Below, piece by piece: positions 26,872-39,649 of a DNA stretch of 64,000 bases. The position numbers and the translations under genes are program-made. Under the pieces are notes generated by a model. That model worked only from the letters and a program-made list of their open reading frames with translations. It was not told the DNA's origin and ran no database searches. The stretch is taken from the NCBI GenBank assembly GCA_021397835.1, contig JAJFZO010000230.1, positions 4,272,001 through 4,336,000 of the forward strand. Reading direction: 5' to 3'. The stretch's first letter is position 1, and every line of letters starts with the position of its first letter. The stretch comes from Moringa oleifera. Its lineage: Eukaryota; Streptophyta; Magnoliopsida; Brassicales; Moringaceae.

Positions 26872-28564
26872 ATGGAGCTTGAATTAGGACTGAAGATCAC
26901 GCATACCAGAGATGATCTCACTTCCAATACCGATTTTCGGATTGCCAAAAACCCTTTTGGTCCTCTCTTTTGGTCTAAAGAAACCGACACCATGTTCATC
27001 CTCATTATCCATCTCAGAGGTCCTTCTTTCCGCATACATTTTGTTTTTTTCAATATTTTTTGTGTTGTTCAATGTGTTGTTATGGTTTTGATGAAATGCA
27101 GGTTTCAGAAGAGAGAACATTGAGATTGAGATAAACAAAGATGGGAATCGGATGGTGATTAGCGGGAGGAAGCCGGTTCAAGAGATGGTGCTGATAAAGT
27201 GGATAATGTGGAAGAAGGAGGTGGAGTTGAGGGCATTTAGAAAGGTGTTTCGGATTCCTGATGTGGTGAATTTGGACAGAATCAAGGCTAAGTTTAATGA
27301 AGAAGAATCAACTTTGAAGATCACCCTGCCAAAGAAGGTGAAGGGAATTTGTGGGGTGACGATTGAGGAAGAGAATCAGGAAGAGGAGTTTCCCGATAGA
27401 GAGGAAGCTCAAAGGACAGAAACTGCAGCTGATGGGGAGAGCTCTGGAGAGGTAACACAGGAAAAGTACGAGGAGCCGATGATGGAAGTAATGGAAGATT
27501 CAGGTCTAGTTGTGGAGGAGGAGGTTGAGAAGAAGCAACCTGAAGAGATGCAGGAGAAAGAAGTTAGTGACAGGAAGCTTACAAGCGCAGAAGAAAGTAC
27601 TCCTAGAGAGGAATTTGAAGAAAAGAAAGATTTATCTATAGAGATTCTTGAAAAAGAGGGTGAGGAAGATATCATACCTGAAACCTCTGAAGAGCCGAAG
27701 ATCCAGAAAGACGTTGAAGAGAAGGTTGAGAAAGAGGAACCCAAGGTGATGCAAAATGCAGAAGATCAGATGCCTGGAAGTGATGAAGCTTATCTTTCAG
27801 AAGAACCTGAAGAGCCTGAGGTTCAGGTCACTCCTGAAAAAGTACCTGAACCTGAACCCGAGCCCCCGAAAGAACCAGCAAAAGCTGTCGTCGAAGAAGA
27901 AGCACCGGAACCTGAACTGCCAAAAGAATCAGAAACTCGGACTCCTGAAGAAGCAGCACCTCTGGCTACCACAGTGATACTTGAGGCAATTGAACCACAG
28001 AGAGATATTGATAAGCCAGCAACAGAGCCGTTACCAATTGAAGAAACTCAAAAAGAAGAACCTCCTGATACAGGCAACCAGCCAGAGACAGAGAAAGTCC
28101 CGGAGGAAGAGGTAAAACCAGAGGAGGCACAGGCAGGCGATGCAGGAGATCAACCGAATCCACCATCCACCGAAGTACAAGAGAAGGAGAGAGTAGATGG
28201 AGATCATCAAAAGGAAGACGGATTGCCAGAAAAATCAGACAAGAAGGAAGACAGCACAGAGGTTCAGGAGTCTACAAAACCTGATCAAGAACCTGAGGAA
28301 GAAGAAAATAGGCCTCCAGATCAACCAATCAATGACGAAGTTCATGAACAAGTGGAGGTTCCAGGAATAGAAGAAGAAATCAAAGAAGGAGCAGATGAAA
28401 TGAAACCACCCGAGGATAACCAGAAAGATCTCAGTGAGGGTGAGAAACGAACTAGAAAGTCCAAAAAACCTCGGCTGTGTCCTCCTTTGGTCATTGCAGG
28501 ATCTGCTTTGTTCCTCTCTCTTATAGTGATTGTTATTAACTTCATCAGATCTAAGAAAAACTGA
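26872..28564 (+). CDS. RTM2-like protein: HSP20/alpha-crystallin domain, long acidic linker, C-terminal membrane anchor
   Basis: Exons are 26872-27019 and 27102-28564; the 82-base intron is phase 1 and rebuilds a Gly codon, giving 536 aa. Residues about 18-127 form a small heat-shock (alpha-crystallin) domain with ETDTMFILIIHLRG, FRRENIEIEI, MVISGRK, RKVFRIPDVVNLDRIKAKF and the closing LKITLPKK. Residues about 130-505 are dominated by Glu, Lys and Pro, including an EPEPEPPKEP-type stretch, with no known domain and probable disorder. Residues about 509-531 are a single hydrophobic helix followed by RSKKN. This layout matches RESTRICTED TEV MOVEMENT 2-like proteins; Arabidopsis RTM2 restricts long-distance potyvirus movement in phloem (known for that member only). 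The acidic linker is longer than in many relatives. The family is confident; an antiviral role for this copy is not shown. Confidence 0.9.
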
Positions 28565-30815
28565 ATTAAATTTTAGATATATGCTGCTTTTTTCATTTGT
28601 AGTATTGTCAAATAAATGATATTGAATACCAAAATGGCTGCCGATAGCCAAAAGCTGTAAGAAAAGTCCATACTTTAATGGTCTATTAAAATATTATATA
28701 GAATGAATGGCCTCAAAACTCGGGTCAGTGACTAACCTTATCGCCTACCCTACCATTTTCGAAGCTGAAATTGCATATGAGCCTTCTCAGAATCTGTGTG
28801 CTTGCTCCATCCCTCCCTGGGATGGGATTCAAAGGCCTCCCAGAGAAATGGAGGTTTCAAGAGGATTCATAAGATCTAGCATATGTATATTAAATTAAAA
28901 AAAATGACAGTGACATTATAAATCTGATACCTTTTTCTCTTCAGAACATAATTTGGAATTACAAATCAAGAAACAAATTCATAAATTATGGTTCAAAGCA
29001 GACAATATTATAGCATTAACAATGATCATCACAGTCATTTGAATCTGATTTTATATCTTACAAAATCAGCAATTCTGATGAAGGCTTGATTCATCCTCAA
29101 AGTGTAATGTAGGTTTCAGCCAGCTCTACCCACATTTTCAATGGTCTAATATGTGCAGCACTGTTTTTCACTGGTCATTCTGTGACAATATTTTCAATAG
29201 TTCCTAGTCAGACATGTTTCAATGGCGGTTGATGTATCATACTAATATATTTTTGGCTTACTTTTAAATTTTATTAAAAAAATATATTTTTTATAAAACT
29301 AAATTTAATGATTTACTAAAAAATGAAAAAGTAAATCTATTTTTTATTTTAAATTATTACAGAGCAATACATTAATATCTGCAAAATTAAAATTTTTAAA
29401 TTATGGTGGAAAAAGTTACAACTTATTTACATTTTAATTTCGTTGTTATTTTAATTGCATCACTATGGTCACATTCTGAAATATATAACATAAAATTAAA
29501 ACTTTAAATTAAACTTTAATCTTCAATGTTATCTTCTATTATTTTTTCAAGATCCGGTCCTCATCCTCGAATGAATTTATTATTACATTATGATCATTTT
29601 AGCCTGAAAATAAATTTAGGGTCCAACGAATCATAAGGGTAGATATGCACATCTCCAACAACATCGATCCTTAACCATTAACATGTGGCTTTTTTCTTTC
29701 ATTAGAGATGTCAATGGACTGATTGATCTAAAAGGCGCGGCTCATCTTGCCACTAATGTTATAAAGTCCAATATAATTTGACATGATAGGTTAGGATAAG
29801 AAAGGTTGAGTATCCTATTTGTAGGTTGGATTCAAATTGAATTAATTTTAAAAATTGGTAATCGATTGAATATTTTAAAAAATACAATAAATTGAATAAT
29901 ATTTTTGATCGATTATTAAACAAATCAAATATTTTTATTAAAAAATTAATTAAAATTATATGTGAAATCATATGATGTAAAATTTAGTTGATTATGTAAA
30001 ATTCATGACTAAGCTGACCATTTGATATATAAAATATTTTTCAAAATATGTAAATATTGAGTCGCCAAGAAGTTGAAATAAAATCAATTTTTAACTTTTA
30101 AAGATAAAGATTCAGGTCTAATGCACTTTGCCCTTTTTATCCATCATTCTAGTAATTACACTTCAGACTATCTTCCAAAAAGCGTAACTTGCTCATAATA
30201 TGTGAAAGATGATTATTAATATAAAAAAAAATAAAGTATTCATAAAACATGAAACCAATAAAAATCTAAACGTAAAGTAGATAAAATTGTTTCGAGATTA
30301 ATGTTTATAATAGAAACATTTGATGAAAGGTAAAAGAGCTATATATAAGCACAAAAGGAAAAAGAATATAGACATGAAAGAACAATATAAATAGAAAATG
30401 GTGAAAATGATGATAGAGTAAAATAAACAACATTTATATCAAATAAAGTTTCTAGTAGTGTTGAATTTTAGGAGTCCTTTATTCATATACATATATATAT
30501 ATATATGGGATTCTTTAATCAAAGCTTTGTAGGAAAAGCTGAAAAAAGAAAAACATATCAAGCTTGTGGACAATTGAATTTAGTGAGATAAAATTATACA
30601 ACATATAAAGTAGATTAATTACTTGATCGAGAGTAAAAGAGTTAACTGGACAATTGTATGGGGTGTAGGCTTTGCAAGGACTTATTTATCCTTCAACCTT
30701 AAACAGATATGGTTCGTAAAACAGGGAACATACCTGATACAACTTTATAATTCATATAATTTAATTTAATTATGACTATAATTCATATAATTTAAATACG
30801 AATTTTGATATCTGA
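28565..30815. other. Spacer between the RTM2-like gene and the nested hAT region
   Basis: The first 100 bases are likely 3' UTR. 28700-29230 is moderate-GC with no recognisable frame. 29230-30815 is very AT-rich, with a TA microsatellite at about 30485-30506. A segment beginning near 29703 (AGAGATGTCAATGGACTG) resembles the ends of some non-autonomous hAT-type repeats, but no second end was found. Confidence 0.4.
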
Positions 30816-30819
30816 AATT

Positions 30820-31529
30820 TTCTTTAAATTATTAATATACTTTTGCACTTATCAATCGATGCATCCATTAATTTTTGACAAATCTACAAAACATAAATAT
30901 AAATATCATTGAGAAAGCATTATCAAGCTTACCCAATAAAAAGTAATGATTATAAAATAAAATAATTAAATTAATTAATTAATTATTCAAATCAAGTTTC
31001 TCATGCTTTATCAAATCTTCAATGACATTGAAACATCAAGATCCGTGTAATCTTGAGCACAAATAAAAACTTATATAAGCTCAAAAATTAAGAAACTCGT
31101 ATATGCATCAAGCATATGTCCACAAGTGCTAAAAATAGATTCAGAAGCAATTGCAAATATGAAAGCCACTAATACATTACAAGTCATATTGGAAAAGATA
31201 AAAAACTTATGACTATTAAGTTTTCATCAAATAAGAATATCAAAGTCACTATCATCTTCAGCATCCTTCTCACTTAAAAATCTATCAAATTTTGATTCAT
31301 TACCTTTTGTCGTTTGTTTCATTTGAATACTTTCACCAACTTACTCATGTTGCAATATTTTTTTATACTTACTAAACAACTCTTCAGCTATTTTTTTCAT
31401 ATTATTAATCATCATTGAAACTTGTTTGCATCATACATTTCTAAAAAAGAAAACCTTAAAACTTATGTTTTTTTTAGATCAAGGACAGAAGTAATATAAA
31501 GCAACATATATTTTTTTCACATTTTCTTA
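30820..31529 (-). pseudogene. Outer hAT transposase remnant, C-terminal half
   Basis: Translated on the minus strand this corresponds to the dimerisation end of hAT transposases. It is the counterpart of the inner copy's 32520-33100 segment, including the part matching the SLTPK...QDWLR motif region. It has many stops and no usable frame. Confidence 0.55.
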
Positions 31530-34500
31530 AGGGTGAGCATTCGATTAATTCGAACAATTCAGTCTAAAAATTTTAAAAACTGAATTAATTGAATTCTTTT
31601 AAAAATTAATCAAAAATCGATCGAATATAAAAGATAACTTATTTAATCGAACCGAAATTTTTTTAATTGGTCCGATTGAAACAAACCGAACAAACCTAAA
31701 CTTATTTAGACCCAAATTTTATATTTTCCACTTTTAAACTACTTTAAATCTTGAATAATAATTTACCAATTAAATACATATGATATGTCATTAACAACTT
31801 GCTTATATGGATAAAATATACAATTGAACTTTACTCCAATAATATCCTCATATATACTTATATATATACAAACATCTCTAATATATAAAAATCAAAATTT
31901 TTCATACATCAATAAACACTTATAGAATATAAAAACTTCTAATCATAAAAGAAATTATTTAACATCAAAATATAGTTGGTACATGATACATTAACATTTA
32001 ACAACATTAAAGTGAACATGTCATTAGAGTTATAATCCTTTTTTTGTCTGTTCTGTCTTTGGTTCCTGAAAAAGTTTTCTTCAACCAATTAAAGACTGTA
32101 AAAGCCAAAAAGACAACTGTAAAAATATCAAAAAAAAGGCATTCTCATACATTATCAGTGAGAAAAACTTACATAAACAAAGCTCATTCCAAATCAGTTA
32201 ACATGGTATTGCAAAAATATTAAATGATATGATTATATTCAAACAATTTTTAGGCTTCTCATATAACATCTTAATAAATAATATTTCTCTTTTTATAGTA
32301 AGTAATCAATAAAAAAATAAATCAAGAAATAAAGATCAACCCACCACCAAAATCTTAACTATATCAAGTACGAAACTAATAGTGATAAAACAAATTACTT
32401 TGAAATATTAATACACTTTCACACTAATTAATTGTAGCATCCAATGCAATTTTTGACAAATCTATAAACGTATAATCAAATTTGTTATTGAGAAAAGTGT
32501 TATTAAGCTTATCTAACAAATATTAACAATTAAAAATAATTTAATTAATTAATTAATTATCCACATCAAGTTTCTCAAGCTTTATCAAGTCTTTCTCAAT
32601 GGCATAAAAAAAAACATAAAAATCCACGTAACCAATCTTGAGCATAAATAAGGACTTGTACAAGCTTAGGAGTCAATGAACTCTTATATATATATCAAGC
32701 ACACGTCTGTCAGTGCTAAAAACAGATTCAAAAGGAATCACAGACATAAGAGCTACCAACACATCATGAGTCATATGAAAAAAAATAGGAAACCTATGAC
32801 TATTGAGTATTCACTAATTATGAATATCAAAGTTATCATCATCTTTTGCATTCTCCCCACTCAAAAATCTATCCAATTTTAATTTGTTTTTTTTAGATAA
32901 AAAAAATTGTCTCTCCTTTTTCAATCCTAATTCATTTCCCTCTGTAATTTGGCTCACTTGACTGCTTTCATCAATTTGCTCATGTTGAGATCACAAACTT
33001 TTTTTTATACTCATCAAACAACTTTTCAACTGTTTTTCTCACATTACTAGTCATCACTCAAGCTTATTTCGCATCATACATTTTCAAAAACCAAGAGTTG
33101 ATGAACATCAAGATGTGTTTGCCAATTGCACAAAGTAGCATAAATATTACAAATATAATTAAGAAAACTATTGAAATTTATATATGAAGAACCTGAAACT
33201 TTGATTATGAGTTCATAAAATTGTTGCAAGAAAAGATAAAATCTTATAACAGTTTCCCAGTCATTTTTTTAGGCAACTCATCTCCAATTATCAACTCATT
33301 TCTATAATGATGATCAACATCATTAAATACCTCAAAATACTTCACAAATTTTTTAGTTGCATCTAGCATCAAATAAGCGTAGCTTCACCTAGTGCTGATA
33401 TTCAAACATAACAAATTTTTACTTTCTATTTTTTTAAATGAAACACATTTTTTAAATTTAACCAACCTTACAGGTAATTGTTTCACATATTTAATAGCTC
33501 CTTTTAACATGTGCAATTGACTTATTTATTTTTTTAATTTATCAATAATAATAAAATTAAGAATGTGCATAATGCATCTTAAATGAAGATATTTAGTTCT
33601 TATATTATTCAATCTTTTTTTCAAGTGTGAAATTGCAACATCATTAGAACTAGCATTATTAATTGTAACAGTAAAAACCTGATCAATTCTCTAATCACGC
33701 AAATATTTCTCAATAACTTTTTCGATGGCTTTATCTATATGACTATAAATAGGATAAAAGTTTAATATTCTTTTGTTCAATTTCTAGTCTTTATCAATAA
33801 AATGAGCCGTAAGACACAAATTATTAATTCTTTACACTGAAGTTTATGTGTTTATAAAGATACTCTTATACTAGATTATTTTAATAATTATTTCAGTTTG
33901 ACCTTTTAATCATTACAAAACTGATAACAATTTCTAGCTACACTCCATCATGAAGACATATGAAACTTAGGACATGTAAGTGACATATAACGTCGAAAAC
34001 CTTTGCCATCCACAAATTTGAAAGACAATTCATCCATAATGATCATCTCAACTATACCCCTCCCAATGGCATCTTGATTCGACTTTTAACTAACTAAAGA
34101 TCCATCTCCCCTAAATTTAAAAACTAATTTAGTTTGACAAGAATCAACACTAACATTTATTCTCTTCTTAGAAGCACCCACATGAGCTTTTAATGCAATT
34201 GTTCTATTTTTTTTAGAATTAGCAAAACACTCCTCTTTAATTTGAAACTTACAGATGATGAATGAACTGACTTTAGTTGTATGGTATTAGGTATAGGATC
34301 TATATCATCACTCTTATTTGGCATCTTTTAACTTTTGAAATAAACAACAATTAAAAATAGTTAGTAATTTTCTATGAAGCTTTACTCCAATCTCTTAGAT
34401 ATTCCCCAAACAATAACTTAATTTCTTATGATTCATAGACTATGAAGCTTAAAAATATAATTGATTTAAAAAGATTATATTATATATTCGAAAAGGTAAG

Positions 34501-35961
34501 TATTTTTAAAAGTAAATATTTTTAATCTATATAATAAATATGCTAAAAAATAATATCAAACACTTCTTTAATAGGTAAAATAATATTTTAGAATAGATAA
34601 ATGAAAGTAAAAGCAACGAAGGCTGTCCATTTCTTTTAGAAGAAATATAATACCACAACAATAAATTTATAGCATCTTCTTTTCAAATAATAAAATAATT
34701 ATACTAATCAAATCATATATACTACTTTTCAATAGTTAGATAAAATGAAACATTTTAGTACTAATACCACATTGCACAAAAACTCAAGAGGAAAAGGATT
34801 ATGATATTTAGGTCTCATGGAACCAATTTTTTAAGACGTATTACATTTTTAAGAAATAACTTCCTCTATTATTAGTTAGACAGAGCATATTCTCTTTTAT
34901 CTTTGTTTTGATTTTAAATTTAGGTGGTAGGCATTACAAGATATCGTAAATGATAGGATCAGATATTGCTTAAGGCATGCAAAAAGAGATTCCAACGAAT
35001 GCGTAATGTGTGCTGGAACAAGTAGATGTAGATTTTATGGATCTACAAATTAGTCTTCTTGCTAAGGGACCATTACCATTTAAGAGTGGAAGATGAGAGA
35101 TATGCAAAGCATTATGGAATCATTTTTATATACTTGTTATATATTATATTATTTTTTGATTTGAATAAAAAATATAGATAGTGTATCTTTCTCTCTTTGC
35201 TTTATCCTGTTCAATTCTTCGTTCTTAATTAACTAGCTTGCCTCATTCTAGTCAAAGTGTGATTATGAATTGTTAGGAAAAAAATATAGTTTATAACTTT
35301 TCATCAGAAAAGGATTCAAAGAAAGATGTGGAGCAAAAATAAAACAAGAACTAAAAAAGTTGAGAGAATTAAAAAATCAATTTTGGTTTTCAAATCTCAA
35401 CATTGGGATTATTTTGCCTTGTATATGATAGCTACGTACATACCATATACATAAAGAATAAGTGGTAATATAAAGAATAGATTTATGGTACTTAAATATA
35501 GAAAAAGAATCGGCAAATGCGACCTAAACTTTGATTTAAGCGTGGTTGTTGCAGATTAGGATTTGAAAAATTAAAGAAGATCAGAGAGTGTGTGCTGCTA
35601 CTACAATGATTGGAGTTCAAAAGAAAGAGGATCAAGGAGTATATGAGTGTGGCTACAACGTAGCGCGGATTAAGGCTTGGCTGCTTAAGAGAAAAAGAAG
35701 AGTGAACTATGTGATGAATAGATGAATACTAAAAAGAAAAGAAAAAATTATTATTAATAATATTAATAAAATTAAAATCAATTTTTTAGTTAATTCAATT
35801 TTAACAAATTTTAATTGAAAATCGACCAAAAAATCGAGAAAACCAAAAAAATCAATTTATAAACCAATTAATAACTGAAAACTTAAAAAAACCAAACCCA
35901 GTTAACTGAAAGTAATTCAGTTTATTGGCTTTTCGGTTTTAACTGACTCATATTCATCCCT
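31530..35961 (-). mobile_element. Inner hAT-type transposon (about 4.4 kb) inserted in the outer hAT copy
   Basis: The left end reads AGGGTGAGCATTCG and the right end is ATTCATCCCTA, whose reverse complement is TAGGGATGAAT. These are imperfect inverted ends of the hAT type. Both are followed inward by subterminal AT-rich stretches with AATCGAACCGAA / CGGTTTTAACTG-like sequence (31540-31700 and 35770-35945). The flanks, CATTTTCT on the left and CAATTTTT on the right, could be a degraded 8-bp target duplication but do not match exactly. Between the ends lies a decayed hAT transposase on the minus strand (32400-34330). The ends are eroded and no intact product exists, so it is not autonomous now. 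Confidence 0.6.
32400..34330 (-). pseudogene. hAT transposase pseudogene (RICESLEEPER/DAYSLEEPER-like)
   Basis: Reading the minus strand from 34330 to 32400 with frame changes gives landmarks of plant hAT transposases in the correct order: an N-terminal part with a CHLHVLSF/ARNCYQF-like segment (about 33900-34000), a LRLFDARCN-type segment with YFEVFNDVDHHYRNELIIGDELP (about 33260-33390), KLLFDEYKKK-like sequence (about 32990-33030) and, near the C-terminus, SLTPKLVQVLIYAQDWLR-like sequence (about 32635-32700), which corresponds to the dimerisation domain. Stops occur every few tens of codons. The catalytic residues cannot be placed with certainty. Confidence 0.6.
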
Positions 35962-37095
35962 ACAATTTTTTAATACTTACCAAACTTATCTTTTATTATT
36001 TTTTGTCATTGCATTCAAATTAACATCAAATGTGTTTATCAATTGTGCAAAGTATTATAAACATTATAAATATCATCAAAAAAAAATATTAGAGGTGACA
36101 CACGAACAATCTGAAACTTTTATTATGAGTTCATAAAAATTGTTGCAAGAAAATGTAAAACCTCTCAATACTTTTCTAATCTTTTTTGTTTTCAGCAACT
36201 CATTAATAGCTCATTTTTGTAATAAAGATAATATCATTAAATGTCTAAAAAAAAATTTCAAACTTTTAAGTTGCATCTAGCATCAAGTAAACAAACACAA
36301 CAAACTCTTACTTTCAACTTTTTCAACTAAAATATACTCTTTAAACTTGGCCACCTAATAGTAATTGTCTCACATGTCTTACAACCCATCTGATATAAGT
36401 AACTGACTTATTCATGTCTTTCAATTCATAATTAACAATAAAATTAAAAATATGTGCAATGCATCTCAAATAAAGATATTTTCATTCTTAAATACAAGTT
36501 CTTAAATTTTTAATTTTTTTAAGTATAAATATTGTAACAGCATTGGAGCTAGCATTATTAATTGTAATAGTAAAAACTCGATTAATCTCTCAATCATACA
36601 AATATTTCTCAAACAATTTTCACGATGATGTCACTTCTATTACTAGAAAGGAGATAAAAGTTTGATATCCTTTTGTTAAGTTTTCAATCATTGCATATAA
36701 AAGAGCCGTAAAATATATAATTAAATGATATTGAAGTGCAGGTGTCTAATGATAAGAGATACTCTTATGTTAGATGCTATTAATAATTGTTTTAATTTAA
36801 TCTTTTCATTAATGTAAAACTAATAACAATCTCTAACTATAGTCCATCATAAGGGCATAAGAAACTTAAGATGCGTAAGTAACATGCAACATCAAAAACC
36901 TCTTCCATTTACAAATTTAAAAGGCAATTTGATTAAACTTCTAAGTACCTAAGATTCATTTTCTCCATATTTAAAAACTAATTCAATCTAATTAGAACCA
37001 ACACTTATATTTATTCTTTTGTGACAAGCACCAATATGAGCTTTCAATACAGTTGTTTCATTTCTTTTAAGATCAACAAAAAAACTCTTTATCAT
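35962..37095 (-). pseudogene. Outer hAT transposase remnant, N-terminal half
   Basis: The sequence is collinear with 33075-34250 of the inner copy. Shared landmarks are the ATCAAATGTGTTTATCAATTG / ATCAAGATGTGTTTGCCAATTG pair, the TGAGTTCATAAAA pair and the AGCTTTCAATACAGTTGTT / AGCTTTTAATGCAATTGTT pair near 37040. It is decayed and has no usable frame. Confidence 0.55.
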
Positions 37096-37099
37096 AATA

Positions 37100-39645
37100 A
37101 TTACATCAAGTTTGCATGGAAGATTAATTTTCAAGAAATTACGTCTTCGTCGAGGATAATGACACAACTACTAGTAGACTTGATCTCATATGAGTTAGAT
37201 ATTCAATTTGCATCGTTGTACTTTTTAATAATGATATAGATTTTCAAAATTTTAGCTCATAATTAACTATACCTTTTAAATATTTAGCAATTCTATGTGA
37301 AAATATTTATCTTGATTAGGATTGTAAGTATATTTACTCAATCTAACTATAGTATATGTTATGTCGTCAAGTTACGGGTGCCAAGGATTTGAGATACTTA
37401 AATTGAGTAACATTGTTTTTCAAATTTTTCTTATGTTAGGTATTTGTGTTAAAAGGAGCATACACATGTTTACTAATCTTAATTTCTTGAGGTAAATTGA
37501 CCACGTCTTATGTGTGATTATTCTTATTTGATTATGTTCTACTATTGATTACATCGAAAAAGTTGCATCATCTATGCTTATTACTTTTTCAAAGGTTGTA
37601 AGATCATTTTCAATGGGAAAGATATAGAAATCATCATTAAAATTAGTAAATTTTAACTTTTTTGCTTCTCCTTAACTCAATCTTTATATTCTCAAAAAGA
37701 TCAGATCTTTTTTCATCAAAACATTGTCCAAAACAATTATGCATTTTCGAACTCAATGAATCTATTTGTCTCAAAACAAATTATTTTTATTTTTCAACAT
37801 GAAGAATCTATATGCAACATTATTTTGAGTATAACCTATAAAAATATAATTTGAGTTGTTAATATTTAAAAAAAATTATAATATTAATATATTATAAATT
37901 TTATTTTTTTTATTTTTTTCATATTTGTAAGAGGAGGAACTGTTAGAGGATAATTTTGCTTTGGTGTATGTGAGATGCACAAAATATCCAATTTCAAACA
38001 AGTAAAATGTTTCTATTTTATTTTTATTTGTGGGTTTTCTCGGCTTTTTCATAAAGATTACGACTAAATTAAATTTAGAATTGTGTTTATTATGAGTTAA
38101 TATTTTTAAATACAAAAATAAACAAGAATATTATTAATTTAAAAGTAAATTTTTGTGGATAAATATTATTAATTTTAAATTTATTAATTTTAAAAAATTA
38201 AAATAAAATTTAAAATATTATAATTCATTAATCTGACATGGATGTTTAGAATATTTTTAAAAATTTTCATTTATACTAACTAAAAATTTCTGCAATGGAG
38301 AGTGATGGTTTAGAATTTACTTTTAAAACAAAATTTTAATTTTTTATTACATATAAAAATAATATTTTATTTTTTATATTTTATTATAATATTAACAATT
38401 ATTTTGTTGATATTGTATTTGTTAATGTTTAACTTCTAGTAATTGCACTACTAAATAGTTGTATCGTACCCAAAAAAATTACAAAATGAAGTTATTGTTT
38501 TAGAAGAAAAAAAAGTACTAGATCAAATTATCTTGTTTGGATGATATTTGATTCATATTATAATTTTTAATTAAAATAAACTAAAAAATAATCACTGAAA
38601 TTTATAATAAAATGAAGTTTAAAGAAAAATTTTAAGATGAAAAAAAAATAAAAATACAGTGATAAGTAATTTTAACTTTTGATAAATGAGTTATATAGTG
38701 ATTAAACTAATCAATAGGTTATTTGAACTTTTTTTTTTTTTTTACTATGCTACAAAATTTAAAATTAGACTTATCACTAAATCAAAATTCAAAAGCATAT
38801 TAACAATAGTTATTAAATTAACAAAATTTAAGTTTTAAAACTATAATTAAAAAACAATTTGAAAATAAAAATCTTAATTTATCAACTTACAATTAAAAAT
38901 GATTTTTAATAAAAATTGTCATCAAAGATTTTAAAACAAGCTTTTTTATATATTAATACTCAAAAATATATTAAAAAATGAAACATTATCAATCTAGTAT
39001 AAGTATTTATATATTACTGTTGCCAAGTTTCAAATTTAAAATTAAATAGATAAATTACTAATATTGATATAATTTTACAATTTAAAATTATAAAAATATT
39101 TGATATCAATAGTTTTACATAAATTAATATATATATATATATTTAAAAATAATATTTATGTTAATGTTATATGAATGCGGACATAGACATGTCAAGAATC
39201 CCTTTTAACTTTTATATATAGATGAGAAAGAGTTTAGGGTATAGAAGAATTAAGACTAACTAGAAGTGCTTGTTCAATAAAAAAAACAGACGAACCAGAA
39301 GTGGAATATTCAAACGTTAGAACTTCATTGTTGTGATGCCAAGTTAATTCAATCATTAAAGTTGGAGTGTTATAATGGACTAGCCATTTCTACGTAAAAT
39401 GATATAATACGACATTAACTCATGAAATAAAGTGAAGATATCAATTGGCTCAGATTGTTTTGAGGTTTAATAAAAAAACTCAGTCAAATATTTGAAAAAT
39501 GTTTGACAAGAAAGACATTTTAACAAATTGAAGAAGTACGTGACAAGAGAATAGAGATTTGAAAAAATAACAACAGAGTTCAAGAGGGAAAAAAAAATTG
39601 GTGGAGCGAGCTTCTCAATCTTGGTAAATAATGTAATTTAGAAGA
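37100..39645. other. AT-rich intergenic region, no gene seen
   Basis: Very AT-rich throughout, with poly-A/T runs and a TA microsatellite near 39127-39144. Frames are short and have no family resemblance. Confidence 0.45.
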
Positions 39646-39649
39646 CTGA

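Larger units (their letters stand above)
30820..37095 (-). mobile_element. Outer decayed hAT transposon, split by an inner hAT insertion
   Basis: The C-terminal half of a decayed hAT transposase lies at 30820-31529 and its N-terminal half at 35962-37095, both on the minus strand. Each half aligns by eye to a continuous related copy at 32400-34330 lying between them. Examples are GCACAAATAAAAACTTATA..AAGC at about 31060 against GCATAAATAAGGACTTGTA..AAGC at about 32640, and TGAGTTCATAAAAATTGTTG at about 36125 against TGAGTTCATAAAATTGTTGC at about 33210. The break in the outer copy falls at the homologous point near 33075-33110 of the inner copy. Outer ends were not located, so the limits are those of visible homology. 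Confidence 0.65.

Noticed and set aside
27409..27744. 111-codon minus-strand frame under the RTM2-like gene
   Set aside because: It is a Ser-rich antisense shadow caused by the GAA/GAG-rich codons of the acidic linker.
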